Shown piece after piece: positions 7,860 through 17,407 of a DNA stretch of 64,000 nt. A program made the position numbers and the translations under genes. The first letter of the stretch is position 1, and every line of letters starts with the position of its first letter. This DNA is from Nitrosospira sp. Nsp11 (lineage in GTDB: Bacteria; Pseudomonadota; Gammaproteobacteria; Burkholderiales; Nitrosomonadaceae): contig NZ_FRBV01000002.1 of assembly GCF_900142705.1 (NCBI RefSeq), forward strand, positions 186,001 through 250,000, given 5' to 3'. The notes beneath the pieces are model-generated. The model did no database searches and was not told the origin of the DNA. It worked only from the letters and a program-made list of their open reading frames with translations.

Positions 7860-9670
7860 GCGGCCCGGCAGTCGCGTTGATCGCGAACCGCGTCCATAAA
7901 CGTTTTTTGGTCAAGGAAACGGGGAAATCGACTCAAGCTGTCGCTGATGTTTCGCTTGAAGTGCAGATGGGTTCGCTCACTGCCCTGGTTGGTCCCGATG
8001 GCGCAGGCAAGACCACCTTGCTGCGGATGATAGCCGGGCTGATGACGGCCGATGAAGGTCGGCTCGACGTACTGGGCATTGATGTAGCAGCCGATCCGCA
8101 GGCGGTACAGGACCGCATCAGCTACATGCCGCAGCGCTTCGGCCTGTATGAAGATCTCAGCGTGCAGGAAAACCTCGACCTCTACGCCGACCTGCATGGT
8201 GTGCCGCAAGCAATGCGGCGGAACCGCTACGCAAGGCTCCTAAAGATGACCGATCTCGCACGCTTCACCGCGCGCCCGGCAGGCAAGCTTTCCGGGGGCA
8301 TGAAGCAGAAGCTGGGCCTGGCCTGTACTCTCGTGCGCTCGCCCGAGTTGCTGTTGCTCGACGAGCCGACGGTGGGTGTCGACCCATTGTCGCGCCGGGA
8401 GCTCTGGGAGATAGTTCAGCAAATGATTGACGACGAGCAGTTGACGGTACTGGTTACCACTGCTTATCTGGATGAAGCCGAGCACTGCGCCCGGGTTTTC
8501 GTTCTTCAGGAAGGCAAGCTGCTGGCTGAAGGCACCCCGGAAGAAATTCGCCAACACGCGCGCAACCTGTGCTTCATCGTTACACCGCCGCAAGGTCAAC
8601 CTTTGCGTATCCTCCAGGCGCGCTTGCTGGATGACGCCGACTGCATCATTGATGCGGTTCCTTACGGTGGATCTGTGCGCTTCATTCGCCGGGCCGAGGT
8701 GGACCCACAGCGCCTGGACAGCTTGCTTGGCGGTATCCCGGCCACCGCGGTCGAAGCACGGGTGGAAGACGGGTTTATGGTGCTGCTGCGCGAACGGCAC
8801 GATGTCGCCCCTATGGATACAGCGATATCGAAAGCCGCCGGCGGGACGAAAAACGGAGGTAACGGGGAAGATAACGCTAAACGCGAGCCGGATGAAGTTG
8901 TCATCGAGGTGCGTGACCTTGTGCGCAAGTTCGGCGATTTTATCGCAGTGGACCATCTCTCATTCTCGGTTCGGCAAGGTGAAATTTTTGGCCTGCTAGG
9001 CCCCAACGGCGCAGGTAAGACTACGACCTTCCGGATGCTTTGCGGCCTACTGCCGGCTACCAGCGGTTTTCTTCAGGTCGCCGGCTTCAATCTTCTGCGT
9101 GCTCGCGCGGTAGCGCGCCGCAGGATAGGATATATGTCGCAGAAATTCGCGCTTTACGGCGATCTCTCGGTAATGGAAAACCTGGAGTTTTTCGGTAGCG
9201 CATATGGATTGTATGGCAAGCGCTTGCGCGAGCGCATCGATACCGTTATGCAGCAGTTTGACCTCGAGGGCAGGGAGAAGTCGCCGAGCGGGCAATTACC
9301 GGGTGGGTTCAAGCAACGCCTGGCCATGGCCGTCGGCCTGTTGCACGAGCCCGAGATCCTGTTCCTTGACGAGCCCACCAGTGGCACCGATCCGCTTAAG
9401 CGCCGGGAATTCTGGCGGCGTATCACTGCGCTGTCGGAGGTGGGCACGACAATTATCATTACGACTCACTTCATGGAAGAGGCTGAGTACTGCGATCGTA
9501 TTGTCATCCAGGATGCCGGCAGGCTGCTGGCGCTCGGCACACCGCAGGAGGTACGGATGCAAGCGGGTGGAGAGGGCGCCCGATTGAATATGGAAGAGGC
9601 CTTCATCCGCATTATCGAGCAGGAGCGGCGGAAAAACAGCGAAAGCCCTGCCGGGGAGGCCAACCCATGA
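7856..9670 (+). CDS. ybhF: ABC transporter ATPase with two nucleotide-binding domains (YbhF-like)
   Basis: A 604-residue cytoplasmic ATPase with two ABC domains in one chain. Domain 1: Walker A GPDGAGKTT, signature LSGGMKQKLGLA, Walker B LLLLDEPTVGVDP. Domain 2 (from about residue 347): Walker A GPNGAGKTT, signature LPGGFKQRLAMA in place of the usual LSGG, Walker B ILFLDEPTSGTDP. The D in the first Walker A and the altered second signature are also features of E. coli YbhF as I remember it, which supports orthology. A linker of about 45 residues rich in Gly, Asn and Lys separates the two. It powers the two permeases encoded next; E. coli YbhFSR exports drugs and cations. Confidence 0.9.
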   Translation: MSGPAVALIANRVHKRFLVKETGKSTQAVADVSLEVQMGSLTALVGPDGAGKTTLLRMIAGLMTADEGRLDVLGIDVAADPQAVQDRISYMPQRFGLYEDLSVQENLDLYADLHGVPQAMRRNRYARLLKMTDLARFTARPAGKLSGGMKQKLGLACTLVRSPELLLLDEPTVGVDPLSRRELWEIVQQMIDDEQLTVLVTTAYLDEAEHCARVFVLQEGKLLAEGTPEEIRQHARNLCFIVTPPQGQPLRILQARLLDDADCIIDAVPYGGSVRFIRRAEVDPQRLDSLLGGIPATAVEARVEDGFMVLLRERHDVAPMDTAISKAAGGTKNGGNGEDNAKREPDEVVIEVRDLVRKFGDFIAVDHLSFSVRQGEIFGLLGPNGAGKTTTFRMLCGLLPATSGFLQVAGFNLLRARAVARRRIGYMSQKFALYGDLSVMENLEFFGSAYGLYGKRLRERIDTVMQQFDLEGREKSPSGQLPGGFKQRLAMAVGLLHEPEILFLDEPTSGTDPLKRREFWRRITALSEVGTTIIITTHFMEEAEYCDRIVIQDAGRLLALGTPQEVRMQAGGEGARLNMEEAFIRIIEQERRKNSESPAGEANP

Positions 9671-10905
9671 ACGAAGCCGGAACAGAGCCAGGCAGCAAGG
9701 GGCTTCCCGCGGAGAAATCGGACAAGGTGGATAAAGCGGATAATGGGTACGAGGGACATAAAGGTATCAGGGGGTTCCGGTCGCGCCTGATCTCCCTGAC
9801 CCGCAAGGAAATTCGCCAGCTACTGCGTGACCGTAGCAACCTGATTATTGGTATCGGCCTGCCTCTCGTATTGATCCTGATTTTTGGCTATGGACTTTCA
9901 CTCGATGTCAGGGATGCCAAAGTGGCGGTAGTGCTGGAAGATCCTTCGCCCGTGGCGGCTGATGTCATCGCGGGCCTGGAGCTCTCCGCATATATCTCGC
10001 CGGTAGTGGTTACCTCCATGCATGACGCGCAGCGCCTGATGCTGGCGCGCGAGGTGGATGCCATCGTGCAGGTACAGAGCGATTTTTCGCGCCGCCTGGC
10101 GGCCGGGAACGCGCAAGTGCAATTGCTGTTGCATGGTTCCGACGCCAGTCGTGCACTTATCATACGCAGCTATGTCAGCAGTGCACTGAGTCAATGGGCG
10201 CAACGTCAGAGCGATCGTGGAATGGTAGCAGGGGCGGGCGTAGGCATCGCCGCCCCGGGATCGGTCACACTGATTCAACGGATGTGGTTCAACGCCGCCA
10301 ATACCAGCACCTGGTACCTTGTACCTGGGTTGATCGTGCTGATCATGACCCTGGTCGGCGCCTTCCTCACGGCGATGGTAATGGCACGGGAATGGGAACG
10401 CGGCACACTGGAAGCATTGTTTGTCTCCCCGGTACGACCCACCGAGATACTGCTGGCGAAGATCATTCCGTACTTTATGGTGGGAATGCTCGGCCTGGGC
10501 ATGTGCCTGCTCGCCGCGCGCTTCCTGTTCGAGGTGCCCATGTACGGTTCGTTGCTGATAGTGCTTGTCAGCTCGATGCTTTACCTGCTGGTAGCATTGG
10601 GACTGGGCCTGCTGATTTCTTCGGTTACCCGGAACCAGTTCCTGGCCAGCCAGCTCGCACTGATTACCAGTTTCATGCCGGCGCTGATGCTGTCGGGCTT
10701 TTTTTTCGACTTGCGTAATGTGCCGGTTGTCATCCACCTTATCGGCAACGCGCTGCCGGCTACGTATTTCATGGAACTGATCAGGACTTTGTTCCTGGCG
10801 GGTAACATATGGCTGCTGATTTTCAAGAACTGCGCGATCCTGGCGGGTTATGCCGTGGTGCTGCTGGGACTGGCACGGGCCGTTACCCGCAAGAAGCTGG
10901 ATTGA
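9667..10905 (+). CDS. ybhS: ABC-2 type permease (YbhS-like)
   Basis: A 412-residue inner-membrane permease: one N-terminal span (LIIGIGLPLVLILIFGYGL), a large periplasmic domain of about 150 residues, then five C-terminal spans. The cytoplasmic motif REWERGTLEALFVSPV, between the second and third spans, is typical of the ABC2 family. The first ~45 residues before RKEIRQLLRDR are unusually long and charged (many Lys, Asp and Glu). It overlaps the ATPase gene by four bases and is followed after three bases by the second permease, so all four genes should be translated together. Confidence 0.88.
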   Translation: MNEAGTEPGSKGLPAEKSDKVDKADNGYEGHKGIRGFRSRLISLTRKEIRQLLRDRSNLIIGIGLPLVLILIFGYGLSLDVRDAKVAVVLEDPSPVAADVIAGLELSAYISPVVVTSMHDAQRLMLAREVDAIVQVQSDFSRRLAAGNAQVQLLLHGSDASRALIIRSYVSSALSQWAQRQSDRGMVAGAGVGIAAPGSVTLIQRMWFNAANTSTWYLVPGLIVLIMTLVGAFLTAMVMAREWERGTLEALFVSPVRPTEILLAKIIPYFMVGMLGLGMCLLAARFLFEVPMYGSLLIVLVSSMLYLLVALGLGLLISSVTRNQFLASQLALITSFMPALMLSGFFFDLRNVPVVIHLIGNALPATYFMELIRTLFLAGNIWLLIFKNCAILAGYAVVLLGLARAVTRKKLD

Positions 10906-10908
10906 TAA

Positions 10909-12018
10909 ATGCTGAATTTCCTGCGCCGTATCGCCAGCCTGTGCCGGAAAGAGTTACTGGCTATTTTCAAGGATCCCGCCAATCGAGTCATCCTCGTCGT
11001 TCCCTCATTGATAGAAAGTTTTCTTTTCGGTTATGCGGCTACCTATGACCTGACCAATGTACCTTATGCCTTGCTGGACCAAAGCCGTGGCTCTGCATCA
11101 ACCGAATTGATCGCTCATCTGGATGGTACCGGCGTATTTCATCGCGTCGCAATGCTTCAGACGCAGGGCGATATCGCCCGGGTAATCGACAGTGGAGATG
11201 CACTGATCGTGATCCAGTTCGGGCCAAGGTTTGAGCAACAACTGAATGCAGGCGAATTCGCGCCGGTACAATTGATCCTCGACGCACGCAATTCGAATAC
11301 GGCCGGCTCCGCCGCGATCTATGTCGGTGCAGTCATCGATTCGTTCAACGCGACGCTGCGCGGCGGGACCGGGCCGCCGCTAACCGTCGAGCCACGTGCC
11401 TGGTACAATCCAAATCTCGAGACCCGCTGGAATATCCTGCCAGGTCTGATAGCCTCGTTGAGCATGATACAGACGCTGATGCTGTCTGCGTTGTCTGTTG
11501 CTCGTGAGCGCGAAAATGGCACTTTTGACCAGTTACTAGTGACACCGTTTTCGCCGACGGAAGTCATGATCGGCAAGGCCGTTCCAATCGTCATGATCGG
11601 CTTGACGCAATCCACCATCGTGCTGGCGGTAGCGCTGTTCTGGTTCAATATACCAATGGCAGGCTCACTGGTGACACTCTACGCAGGGCTGGGCCTGTTC
11701 ACGATTGCCAGCGTCGGCATGGGACTGTCGATCTCGGCGGTTTCGGCTAACATGCAGCAGGCCATGCTTTACACTTTCATGCTGATCATGCCGCTGGTAC
11801 TGCTTTCCGGACTGGCTACGCCGGTGCGCAACATGCCGCAATTCTTGCAGACCGCCACGCTGATCAATCCGTTGCGCTTCGCGATCGATCTGGCGCAGCG
11901 CGTTTACCTGGAGGGGGTCGGGTTGCTGACAGTCGTCCATGACCTGATTCCCCTGCTGATCATATCTGCTATCACACTACCGCTGGCGGCCTGGCTGTTC
12001 CGTAATCGTCTTTTGTAA
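10909..12018 (+). CDS. ybhR: ABC-2 type permease (YbhR-like)
   Basis: A 369-residue partner of the preceding permease with the same plan: KELLAIFKDPANRV, one N-terminal span, a periplasmic domain of about 140 residues, the motif ARERENGTFDQLLVTPFSPTE and five C-terminal spans ending in WLFRNRLL. The two permeases presumably form a heterodimer with the double ATPase. Last gene of the ybhGFSR-type unit; no clear terminator follows. Confidence 0.88.
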   Translation: MLNFLRRIASLCRKELLAIFKDPANRVILVVPSLIESFLFGYAATYDLTNVPYALLDQSRGSASTELIAHLDGTGVFHRVAMLQTQGDIARVIDSGDALIVIQFGPRFEQQLNAGEFAPVQLILDARNSNTAGSAAIYVGAVIDSFNATLRGGTGPPLTVEPRAWYNPNLETRWNILPGLIASLSMIQTLMLSALSVARERENGTFDQLLVTPFSPTEVMIGKAVPIVMIGLTQSTIVLAVALFWFNIPMAGSLVTLYAGLGLFTIASVGMGLSISAVSANMQQAMLYTFMLIMPLVLLSGLATPVRNMPQFLQTATLINPLRFAIDLAQRVYLEGVGLLTVVHDLIPLLIISAITLPLAAWLFRNRLL

Positions 12019-12230
12019 GGGACTTGCAAAAAGCTGCGGAGGAAGTCTGCATCAGTTCTATCCCGGCATTCTATCGGTCTGCAAGCCATACTTTATGTCC
12101 TCGTACTTATAGCGAATTTCCTCTTTAAGGCTGAACACGCGCTACTGCCCCGGGTTAATAAGGGTAATTGGCGGTGTAACGGCAATCTCGGCAGGCCCCT
12201 GTGCCCTGGTCGTTTTGTTGAATCTCATTC

Positions 12231-12258
12231 TTGCCTTTTCTATTTTCTAACCTATAAA
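12231..12258 (+). promoter_or_regulatory. Candidate sigma-70 promoter of the gene at 12289
   Basis: TTGCCT (12231-12236) and TATAAA (12253-12258) are separated by 16 bases. Transcription would begin near 12265, leaving a short leader of about 25 bases before the ATG at 12289. The remaining sequence between 12019 and 12230 shows no gene. Confidence 0.45.
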
Positions 12259-12288
12259 GAACTTAGAAGCCGATACAGTGAAGCAGCA

Positions 12289-13059
12289 ATGTCAGCTCGT
12301 CTCCAACGTTCTGGAACTGATATGGAAAAAATTCTGGAAGTCGCTGAAATCGAACTTGCCGTCCTGGAAAGTTTTCCGCCCAAATTACGTATTACGGCAT
12401 CGGGTACCGTACCCACCGGTGGCTGGTCCAATCCCAAACTGGATCCTTACATCTATATTCAAGCGCCCCCGAATGGTATTTACGATTTCAATTTTGTTGC
12501 AGATCCTCCTGAAGGAGTTGCGACGCAGGTGATTTCTCCCATTGAAGCCACTTTTAGCATGGAAAATTTAACGTCAGATGTAAAAGGGGTCCGGATACAT
12601 GCTTCGCAAAATTCAAAAACGGCGTTGTTGGATGATTCCGGCCAGCCCGATCGGCAACCCAACCGCTTTACTTTGAGCGATCGCGACAAGACTACCCGCA
12701 TCGTATTTTTTCCCCAAGCACTCACTCCATTAGGAGCGACCGAAAAACCTTCGGATGCTCAGCTTGAATATCACGGCGTTGAGGGCGAACTGGTCTTCAG
12801 GGGGGATGAAATCTCGGAGGAGCAAACGATATTGGGATTGCTCATCTCAGTGATCCTCAGACCCAACGCGGATGCGGGCGGTGTGGATTTTGCGCTGGTT
12901 TTGCCGCCGGTTAACATTGGAGGGGAGGCACGGCAGGAATTCGATACTATCGGGATCAAGATCCGAAGCAGGGGTCGCGTGATAAACCCGATTGGAGCAG
13001 AACTTACCTATGAGGTACTGAACCTCAAAGGCGTAGCGGAAGATATCCCTATTCTTTGA
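12289..13059 (+). CDS. Protein of unknown function upstream of the tyrosinase pair
   Basis: A 256-residue soluble protein without signal peptide or membrane span. It is beta-rich with many prolines and glycines (for example LRITASGTVPTGGWSNP and FALVLPPVNIGGEARQEFD). The start at 12289 fits the promoter just upstream, but the ATG at 12322 (MEKILEVAEIELAVLE) is also possible and has GGAACT in front. I do not recognise the family. It lies 91 bases before the His-rich partner of the first tyrosinase and may be part of the same unit, but the second tyrosinase module has no copy of it. Confidence 0.65.
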   Translation: MSARLQRSGTDMEKILEVAEIELAVLESFPPKLRITASGTVPTGGWSNPKLDPYIYIQAPPNGIYDFNFVADPPEGVATQVISPIEATFSMENLTSDVKGVRIHASQNSKTALLDDSGQPDRQPNRFTLSDRDKTTRIVFFPQALTPLGATEKPSDAQLEYHGVEGELVFRGDEISEEQTILGLLISVILRPNADAGGVDFALVLPPVNIGGEARQEFDTIGIKIRSRGRVINPIGAELTYEVLNLKGVAEDIPIL

Positions 13060-13150
13060 ATCAAATGTTTTGAATGAAAAAGAATGGACGAAGACCGGGG
13101 TTAAAAGATTAGCGCCTCTTTGTTTTTGAGGTTTTTATGGAGGAACTATC

Positions 13151-13633
13151 ATGGACGAAAAGAACGCGCCTACCAAGGGAAGCGCTAAAAAGGGCAAAGA
13201 GTCGAAGCCTGCTCGAAAAGGGCCAAAAGACTCGATCATTAATCCGGATGTCTCAGTTTTAAAAAACTACTCGCCAACGGAAGGCGCACAATCCCACCCC
13301 GACTGGGTAAAGAAACAGTTTCCGACATATATCGAACCTCATGGGGAACATGGCAAGCACGAAGCCACCAGCGTGCGCGAACTTACGCATAACGGGCACA
13401 ATATCAAGATCATCACTACTTACCTCGTCGAGGTGGACGGAGAGCCGGCGGACCTGCACCTTTCCGTTGATGAGGACGGGCAAGTTTATACGCATGCAAC
13501 ACCGTTTGTAACTTACGATTCCGCCGTGGATCTGATGAAACAAGTGATGGATGCCTATCCGGATGCGTTCTCTGAATCCGATCCAGGTCCCGAGCATGAC
13601 CATAATCCTAACCACGGTGGAGGTCACCAATGA
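13151..13633 (+). CDS. Small His-rich partner protein of tyrosinase, copy 1
   Basis: A 160-residue protein without signal peptide. Residues 1-40 are Lys-rich and probably disordered; a conserved core follows (about 75-140: HEATSVRELTHNGHNIKI, then TYLVEVDGEPADLHLSVD, DGQVYTHATPF and a helix ending YPDAF); the tail is His-rich (EHDHNPNHGGGHQ). The core is clearly related to the protein at 58222-58662, which also sits directly before a tyrosinase. The stop overlaps the tyrosinase start by four bases (ATGA), so the two are translationally coupled. By position and His content it may deliver copper, as the unrelated MelC1 caddie does in Streptomyces; this is inference. Start at ATG 13151 follows GGAGGAAC. 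Confidence 0.75.
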   Translation: MDEKNAPTKGSAKKGKESKPARKGPKDSIINPDVSVLKNYSPTEGAQSHPDWVKKQFPTYIEPHGEHGKHEATSVRELTHNGHNIKIITTYLVEVDGEPADLHLSVDEDGQVYTHATPFVTYDSAVDLMKQVMDAYPDAFSESDPGPEHDHNPNHGGGHQ

Positions 13634-14532
13634 TCCGCCACAATTTTCTTACTGACGCCGATGCTGCTCAGAAGTTCATTGATGGGGTAAGAAGGCTCAA
13701 AGACCCGGCACAGTTTCCATGGCCTGGCCGGGATGGGTTGTCGATCTATGACTCATTCGTTTTCTGGCATCACCAGTCGATGATGTTGATGACCCCGCCC
13801 AATCAAAATGACCGCAATGCGGCCCACTCCGGCCCTGCATTTTTACCCTGGCATAGATATTTTCTAATCACCCTGGAAGGATTTTTACGCCGGGCGGTGA
13901 ATGACAGCGAATTCAGGATTCCCTACTGGGACTGGACAGCGGATGCGGAGTTATCCGAACCTGCCACAGCTCCCATATGGAGCAATGGAAATCTGGGACA
14001 ATTCGCCGGCTCCGATTGGCGGGTTCGCCTTGAGATGAGCCTGAGGACAGGAGACTTGCGGCCGGTAAACCGATCGCTGCAACGTGAACTCGGCGATGCG
14101 GGAAGACTTCCTACCCGAACTGGGGTGCGAATGATTATACGGGATCAGGCAGCGTACGATACCTCGCCGTTTAGTTCGTCTTCGGCGGGTGGCTTGCGCA
14201 ATCTGGTGGAAGGTTGGGTCGGTAGCGAACGCATACACAACAGCGTGCATGTATGGATTGGCGGAGATATGGGACGGTCATCATCGCCCAATGATCCGGT
14301 ATTCTTTCTGCATCACTGCAATGTAGACCGAATCTGGGCCGCCTGGCAGGAAAGACACCTGAATTCAAGCTATTTGCCGGACATGACTGCCCCCGATACC
14401 CTCCAGTTTCACCGGATTGACGATGCGCTGTACAGCATTTATGAGGACACTGTCACCCCAGGAGATATGGTGGATTACAAAAGGTACTACGAGTACGACA
14501 CGATTTCGGATCTGACGGAACTGCAGGTTTAG
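13630..14532 (+). CDS. Tyrosinase family type-3 copper enzyme, copy 1
   Basis: A 300-residue protein with all six copper ligands of a type-3 dinuclear centre: CuA His47, His66 and His75 (WHHQS, NAAHSGPAFLPWHR) and CuB His203, His207 and His229 (IHNSVHVWIGGDM, DPVFFLHHCNVDRIW). The family oxidises phenols to catechols and quinones with oxygen; the actual substrate cannot be predicted. No signal peptide, so it is cytoplasmic unless the partner carries it out. Length matches short bacterial tyrosinases without a lid domain. It is coupled to the His-rich partner upstream and is paralogous to the tyrosinase at 57229-58206. Confidence 0.92.
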   Translation: MIRHNFLTDADAAQKFIDGVRRLKDPAQFPWPGRDGLSIYDSFVFWHHQSMMLMTPPNQNDRNAAHSGPAFLPWHRYFLITLEGFLRRAVNDSEFRIPYWDWTADAELSEPATAPIWSNGNLGQFAGSDWRVRLEMSLRTGDLRPVNRSLQRELGDAGRLPTRTGVRMIIRDQAAYDTSPFSSSSAGGLRNLVEGWVGSERIHNSVHVWIGGDMGRSSSPNDPVFFLHHCNVDRIWAAWQERHLNSSYLPDMTAPDTLQFHRIDDALYSIYEDTVTPGDMVDYKRYYEYDTISDLTELQV

Positions 14533-14662
14533 TTGGATCGCTGACTGTCTCGGATCAACATCCTGACGCTACGGAGTGCAGCGCATTGGCTAGGTACTGG
14601 TACCAATACGCCCATGGTAAGCATGATGAGCTTCGACGCTGGCACTTCCAAGCCCCTGACTC

Positions 14663-16615
14663 ATGGGATCGCAAAATACTGACATCATTTCATGTACGGA
14701 GGCAGGGACGCTGCCCGGGCTGTTTGCCTTGCGCATCAAGCGAACGCCGGATTCCGCGGCTTACTGGTGGTTCGATGCCGAAAGCAAAACATGGCGAAGC
14801 TATACCTGGCAGGAAACGGGGGCGCTAGCAGGGCGCTGGAAGCGAGCCCTTGCACAGGAGAATTTCGCTCCTGGCGAACGGGTAGGTATCCTGCTGCGCA
14901 ACTCTGTGGAATGGGTATGTTTCGATCAGGCCGCGCTGGCTCTGGGGCTTGTCGTGGTGCCTCTATACCCATCGGATGCGCCAGACAATATCGCTTATAT
15001 CCTGGCTGACTCAGGGGCTCGCCTGCTTCTGATAGGGACTCAAAGACGGTGGGAAACGCTTGCTCCGCTGTGTTCCAATCTCACTGGTTTGGGGAAGGTG
15101 TTATGCGTCGAACATCCTATCTCAGCCGCCGGTAACCGGGTAATGCTGGAGGGTGTGGACGACTGGCTCGATAGACCCGATCAGGCTGCCAGAGTTCAGC
15201 CAGTCGAAGACCAGGCCAATGGCCAAGGCGATGTTCACGCTGATGGCGAGGCTGACGCAGACAAGTCCCGTCTTACTGATCCCGGGGTGATTGCGACGCT
15301 CGTCTACACTTCCGGCACCACCGGCAAACCCAAAGGGGTCATGCTCTCCCATCACAATATTCTGTGGAATGCCGAGGCAGTGCTCAAGGCCATACCCGGC
15401 TATCGCGAAGATGTTTATCTTTCATTACTGCCGCTTTCGCACATGTTCGAACGCACCGTCGGCTATTATGTTCCTGTCATGGCTGGCAGCAGCGTGGCGC
15501 ATGCGCGTTCTCTCAAGGATCTGGCCGAGGATATGAAGGCCATTCGTCCCAGCATACTTGTCGGCGTGCCACAAATTTACGCGGGTATTCGTATCAAAAT
15601 GCGCCAGCAAATAGAGGAGAAAGGACGACTCGCCAGACTGTTATTCGGCTGGACTACAACCATCGGCTGGGAACGCTTCAGCAGCAGGCAATACAGGCAG
15701 GTGCAGCACAGGGGGAAGCAGCCGGTGGAGGGGAAGGGACAGGAAGCGCCCCGCTGGTGGTATCAGTTCGCCTGGCCAGTGTTAAGGCCATTGGTCGCGG
15801 AACAGATTCTGGCTCACTTTGGGGGCCGGTTACGGCTTGCGGTAAGTGGGGGAGGGCCGCTCAATAAGGACATTTCGCAATATTTCATCGGACTAGGGCT
15901 GCCGGTAGTGCAGGGCTACGGTCTGACCGAGGCTTCACCGGTACTTGCAGCCAATCGCCTGGACGATAATATTCCCGAATCGGTAGGTATGGCATTGCCG
16001 GGGGTTGAAATTCGCATTGGCGATAAAGACGAACTGTTGGCTCGCGCCCCCGGCGTCATGCTTGGTTACTGGAATAAACCGGAGGAGACACGGACTGCCG
16101 TCGATTCGGAAGGTTGGCTTCATACCGGCGATCAAGCCCGCATTTCTGACGATCATGTATTCATTTGCGGGCGGCTCAAAGAAATACTTGTCACCTCAAC
16201 GGGCGAAAAAGTCCCTCCCGGCGATCTGGAAATAGCCATTGTTCAGGACCCCTTATTCGACCAGGCGATGATAGTAGGCGAAGGCAAGCCCTATCTGGCT
16301 TCGCTGCTGGTACTGAACCAGCGCGAATGGGAGAATATTGCGACCGGCCTCGGCCTCAAGGCCAACGAACCAAAGTCGTTGGCGCATTCCGCTGCGCGAG
16401 CTGCTGTTCTAAACAGGATTAAAACCGCATTGCGCAGTTTTCCAAAGTACGCTCGGATTCGCGCCGTACATCTGGCACTCGAACCGTGGAGTGTGGAAAA
16501 CGGCCTTCTAACGCCCACCTTGAAGCTGAAGCGTCCGGAAGTGGAAAAACGTTTCGCGGACAAGATCGCCGAACTGTATAAAAAACCTGATGATCAGGAA
16601 TCTGAACCTGAATGA
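14663..16615 (+). CDS. Long-chain acyl-CoA synthetase (AMP-forming)
   Basis: A 650-residue ANL-superfamily enzyme that activates a fatty acid with ATP and CoA. Visible motifs: P-loop VYTSGTTGKPKGVMLSHHN (about residue 213), QGYGLTEASPV, LHTGDQARI, and the hinge motif GRLKEILVTSTGEKV. Size and the segment ERTVGYYVPVMAGSSVA match the FAA1-type bacterial long-chain acyl-CoA synthetases rather than E. coli FadD. Residues ~175-205 hold an acidic insertion rich in Asp, Ala and Gly. The ribosome site before 14663 is poor, but the N-terminus (TLPGLFALRIKRTPDSAAYW) is normal for the family. It runs convergent to the next lipoprotein gene. Confidence 0.9.
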   Translation: MGSQNTDIISCTEAGTLPGLFALRIKRTPDSAAYWWFDAESKTWRSYTWQETGALAGRWKRALAQENFAPGERVGILLRNSVEWVCFDQAALALGLVVVPLYPSDAPDNIAYILADSGARLLLIGTQRRWETLAPLCSNLTGLGKVLCVEHPISAAGNRVMLEGVDDWLDRPDQAARVQPVEDQANGQGDVHADGEADADKSRLTDPGVIATLVYTSGTTGKPKGVMLSHHNILWNAEAVLKAIPGYREDVYLSLLPLSHMFERTVGYYVPVMAGSSVAHARSLKDLAEDMKAIRPSILVGVPQIYAGIRIKMRQQIEEKGRLARLLFGWTTTIGWERFSSRQYRQVQHRGKQPVEGKGQEAPRWWYQFAWPVLRPLVAEQILAHFGGRLRLAVSGGGPLNKDISQYFIGLGLPVVQGYGLTEASPVLAANRLDDNIPESVGMALPGVEIRIGDKDELLARAPGVMLGYWNKPEETRTAVDSEGWLHTGDQARISDDHVFICGRLKEILVTSTGEKVPPGDLEIAIVQDPLFDQAMIVGEGKPYLASLLVLNQREWENIATGLGLKANEPKSLAHSAARAAVLNRIKTALRSFPKYARIRAVHLALEPWSVENGLLTPTLKLKRPEVEKRFADKIAELYKKPDDQESEPE

Positions 16616-16708
16616 AGCTTCGGCCTCCGCCCCTGCAGATTGAAAGTAGGTGCACGTGAGTCCCAGCAGCCTACACTCTGCAATGCGATGGTTAATCTTA
16701 TTAAACCC

Positions 16709-17005
16709 TTACTTTTTTTCCCGGATGCGATCCGCCTGGTCCTCCATCTGATCGGCACGCGTCTCCGAAGACTCGCGGGCAGCCTCAGCCGCGCGGTCGG
16801 TAGCGCTGCTATCCATACCAGGATCCCGCTTTTCAATCCGATCAGCCGTCGCTTCACCCCGATCGCGTACCACATCGGCTTTTTGTTCCACGATATCCGC
16901 TTTCTTTTCCAGTACTTCTTCCCGCTTATTTTCCTGCTTGGAATCGCATCCGGTTAATACCAGCGCGAGCATCGCCGCGGTAAGAACAGGTTTCACATAA
17001 TCCAT
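16709..17005 (-). CDS. Small coiled-coil lipoprotein
   Basis: A 98-residue protein with a lipoprotein signal (VLTAAMLALVLTGCD, lipidated Cys near residue 19). The rest is a highly charged helix with many Lys, Glu, Arg and Asp and Ala spacing (KKADIVEQKADVVRDRGEA, ESSETRADQMEDQADRI), resembling Lpp-like or stress-induced periplasmic coiled coils. I chose ATG 17005, with AGGTGG five bases upstream, over the GTG at 17014. No family name can be given. Nine residues of the coil repeat as K/R-A-D-x-V/M, which suggests a heptad-type stalk. Confidence 0.75.
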   Translation of the reverse strand: MDYVKPVLTAAMLALVLTGCDSKQENKREEVLEKKADIVEQKADVVRDRGEATADRIEKRDPGMDSSATDRAAEAARESSETRADQMEDQADRIREKK

Positions 17006-17407
17006 GATAGCCACCTCTGGTCATTTTCAAGGTTGCCACTATAGATGGCGAGCGCGTTTCTCTCTGTACGATGGCGCACGCAACTCTCACGCTGACTGAA
17101 TGACTCTTTGCAGAGAGGCTATTCGGGCAAAGCCGGGCCAGCTCAACCGGAATCATCAGGCTTGCCCGGATTCCTTATATTAAAACTTCCTTATTCGCCT
17201 CGCGCACACGCGTCATGAAAGCAACGAAACCAAGTCGGCCAGCTTGAAAGTTTTCAACGAGCCGCTCGGACTGTTGTTGTCTTCCAGTGAGAGGCGAATA
17301 AGTTGGCAAGCAGCTACAGGTAAACTGAGCAACTCAAGAAAGTTTGTCACCCTATGTTCGATAGCGTACTGAACGATATGGGAATAGGGAATATTTAGAT
17401 AAGCTCT
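17006..17407. other. Intergenic region before the subtilisin-like gene, with a long-range inverted repeat
   Basis: Perfect 12-base arms CTTATTCGCCTC (17190-17201) and GAGGCGAATAAG (17291-17302) flank an 89-base loop. No gene is seen. The sequence should hold the divergent promoters of the coiled-coil lipoprotein and of the protease locus. Confidence 0.5.
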
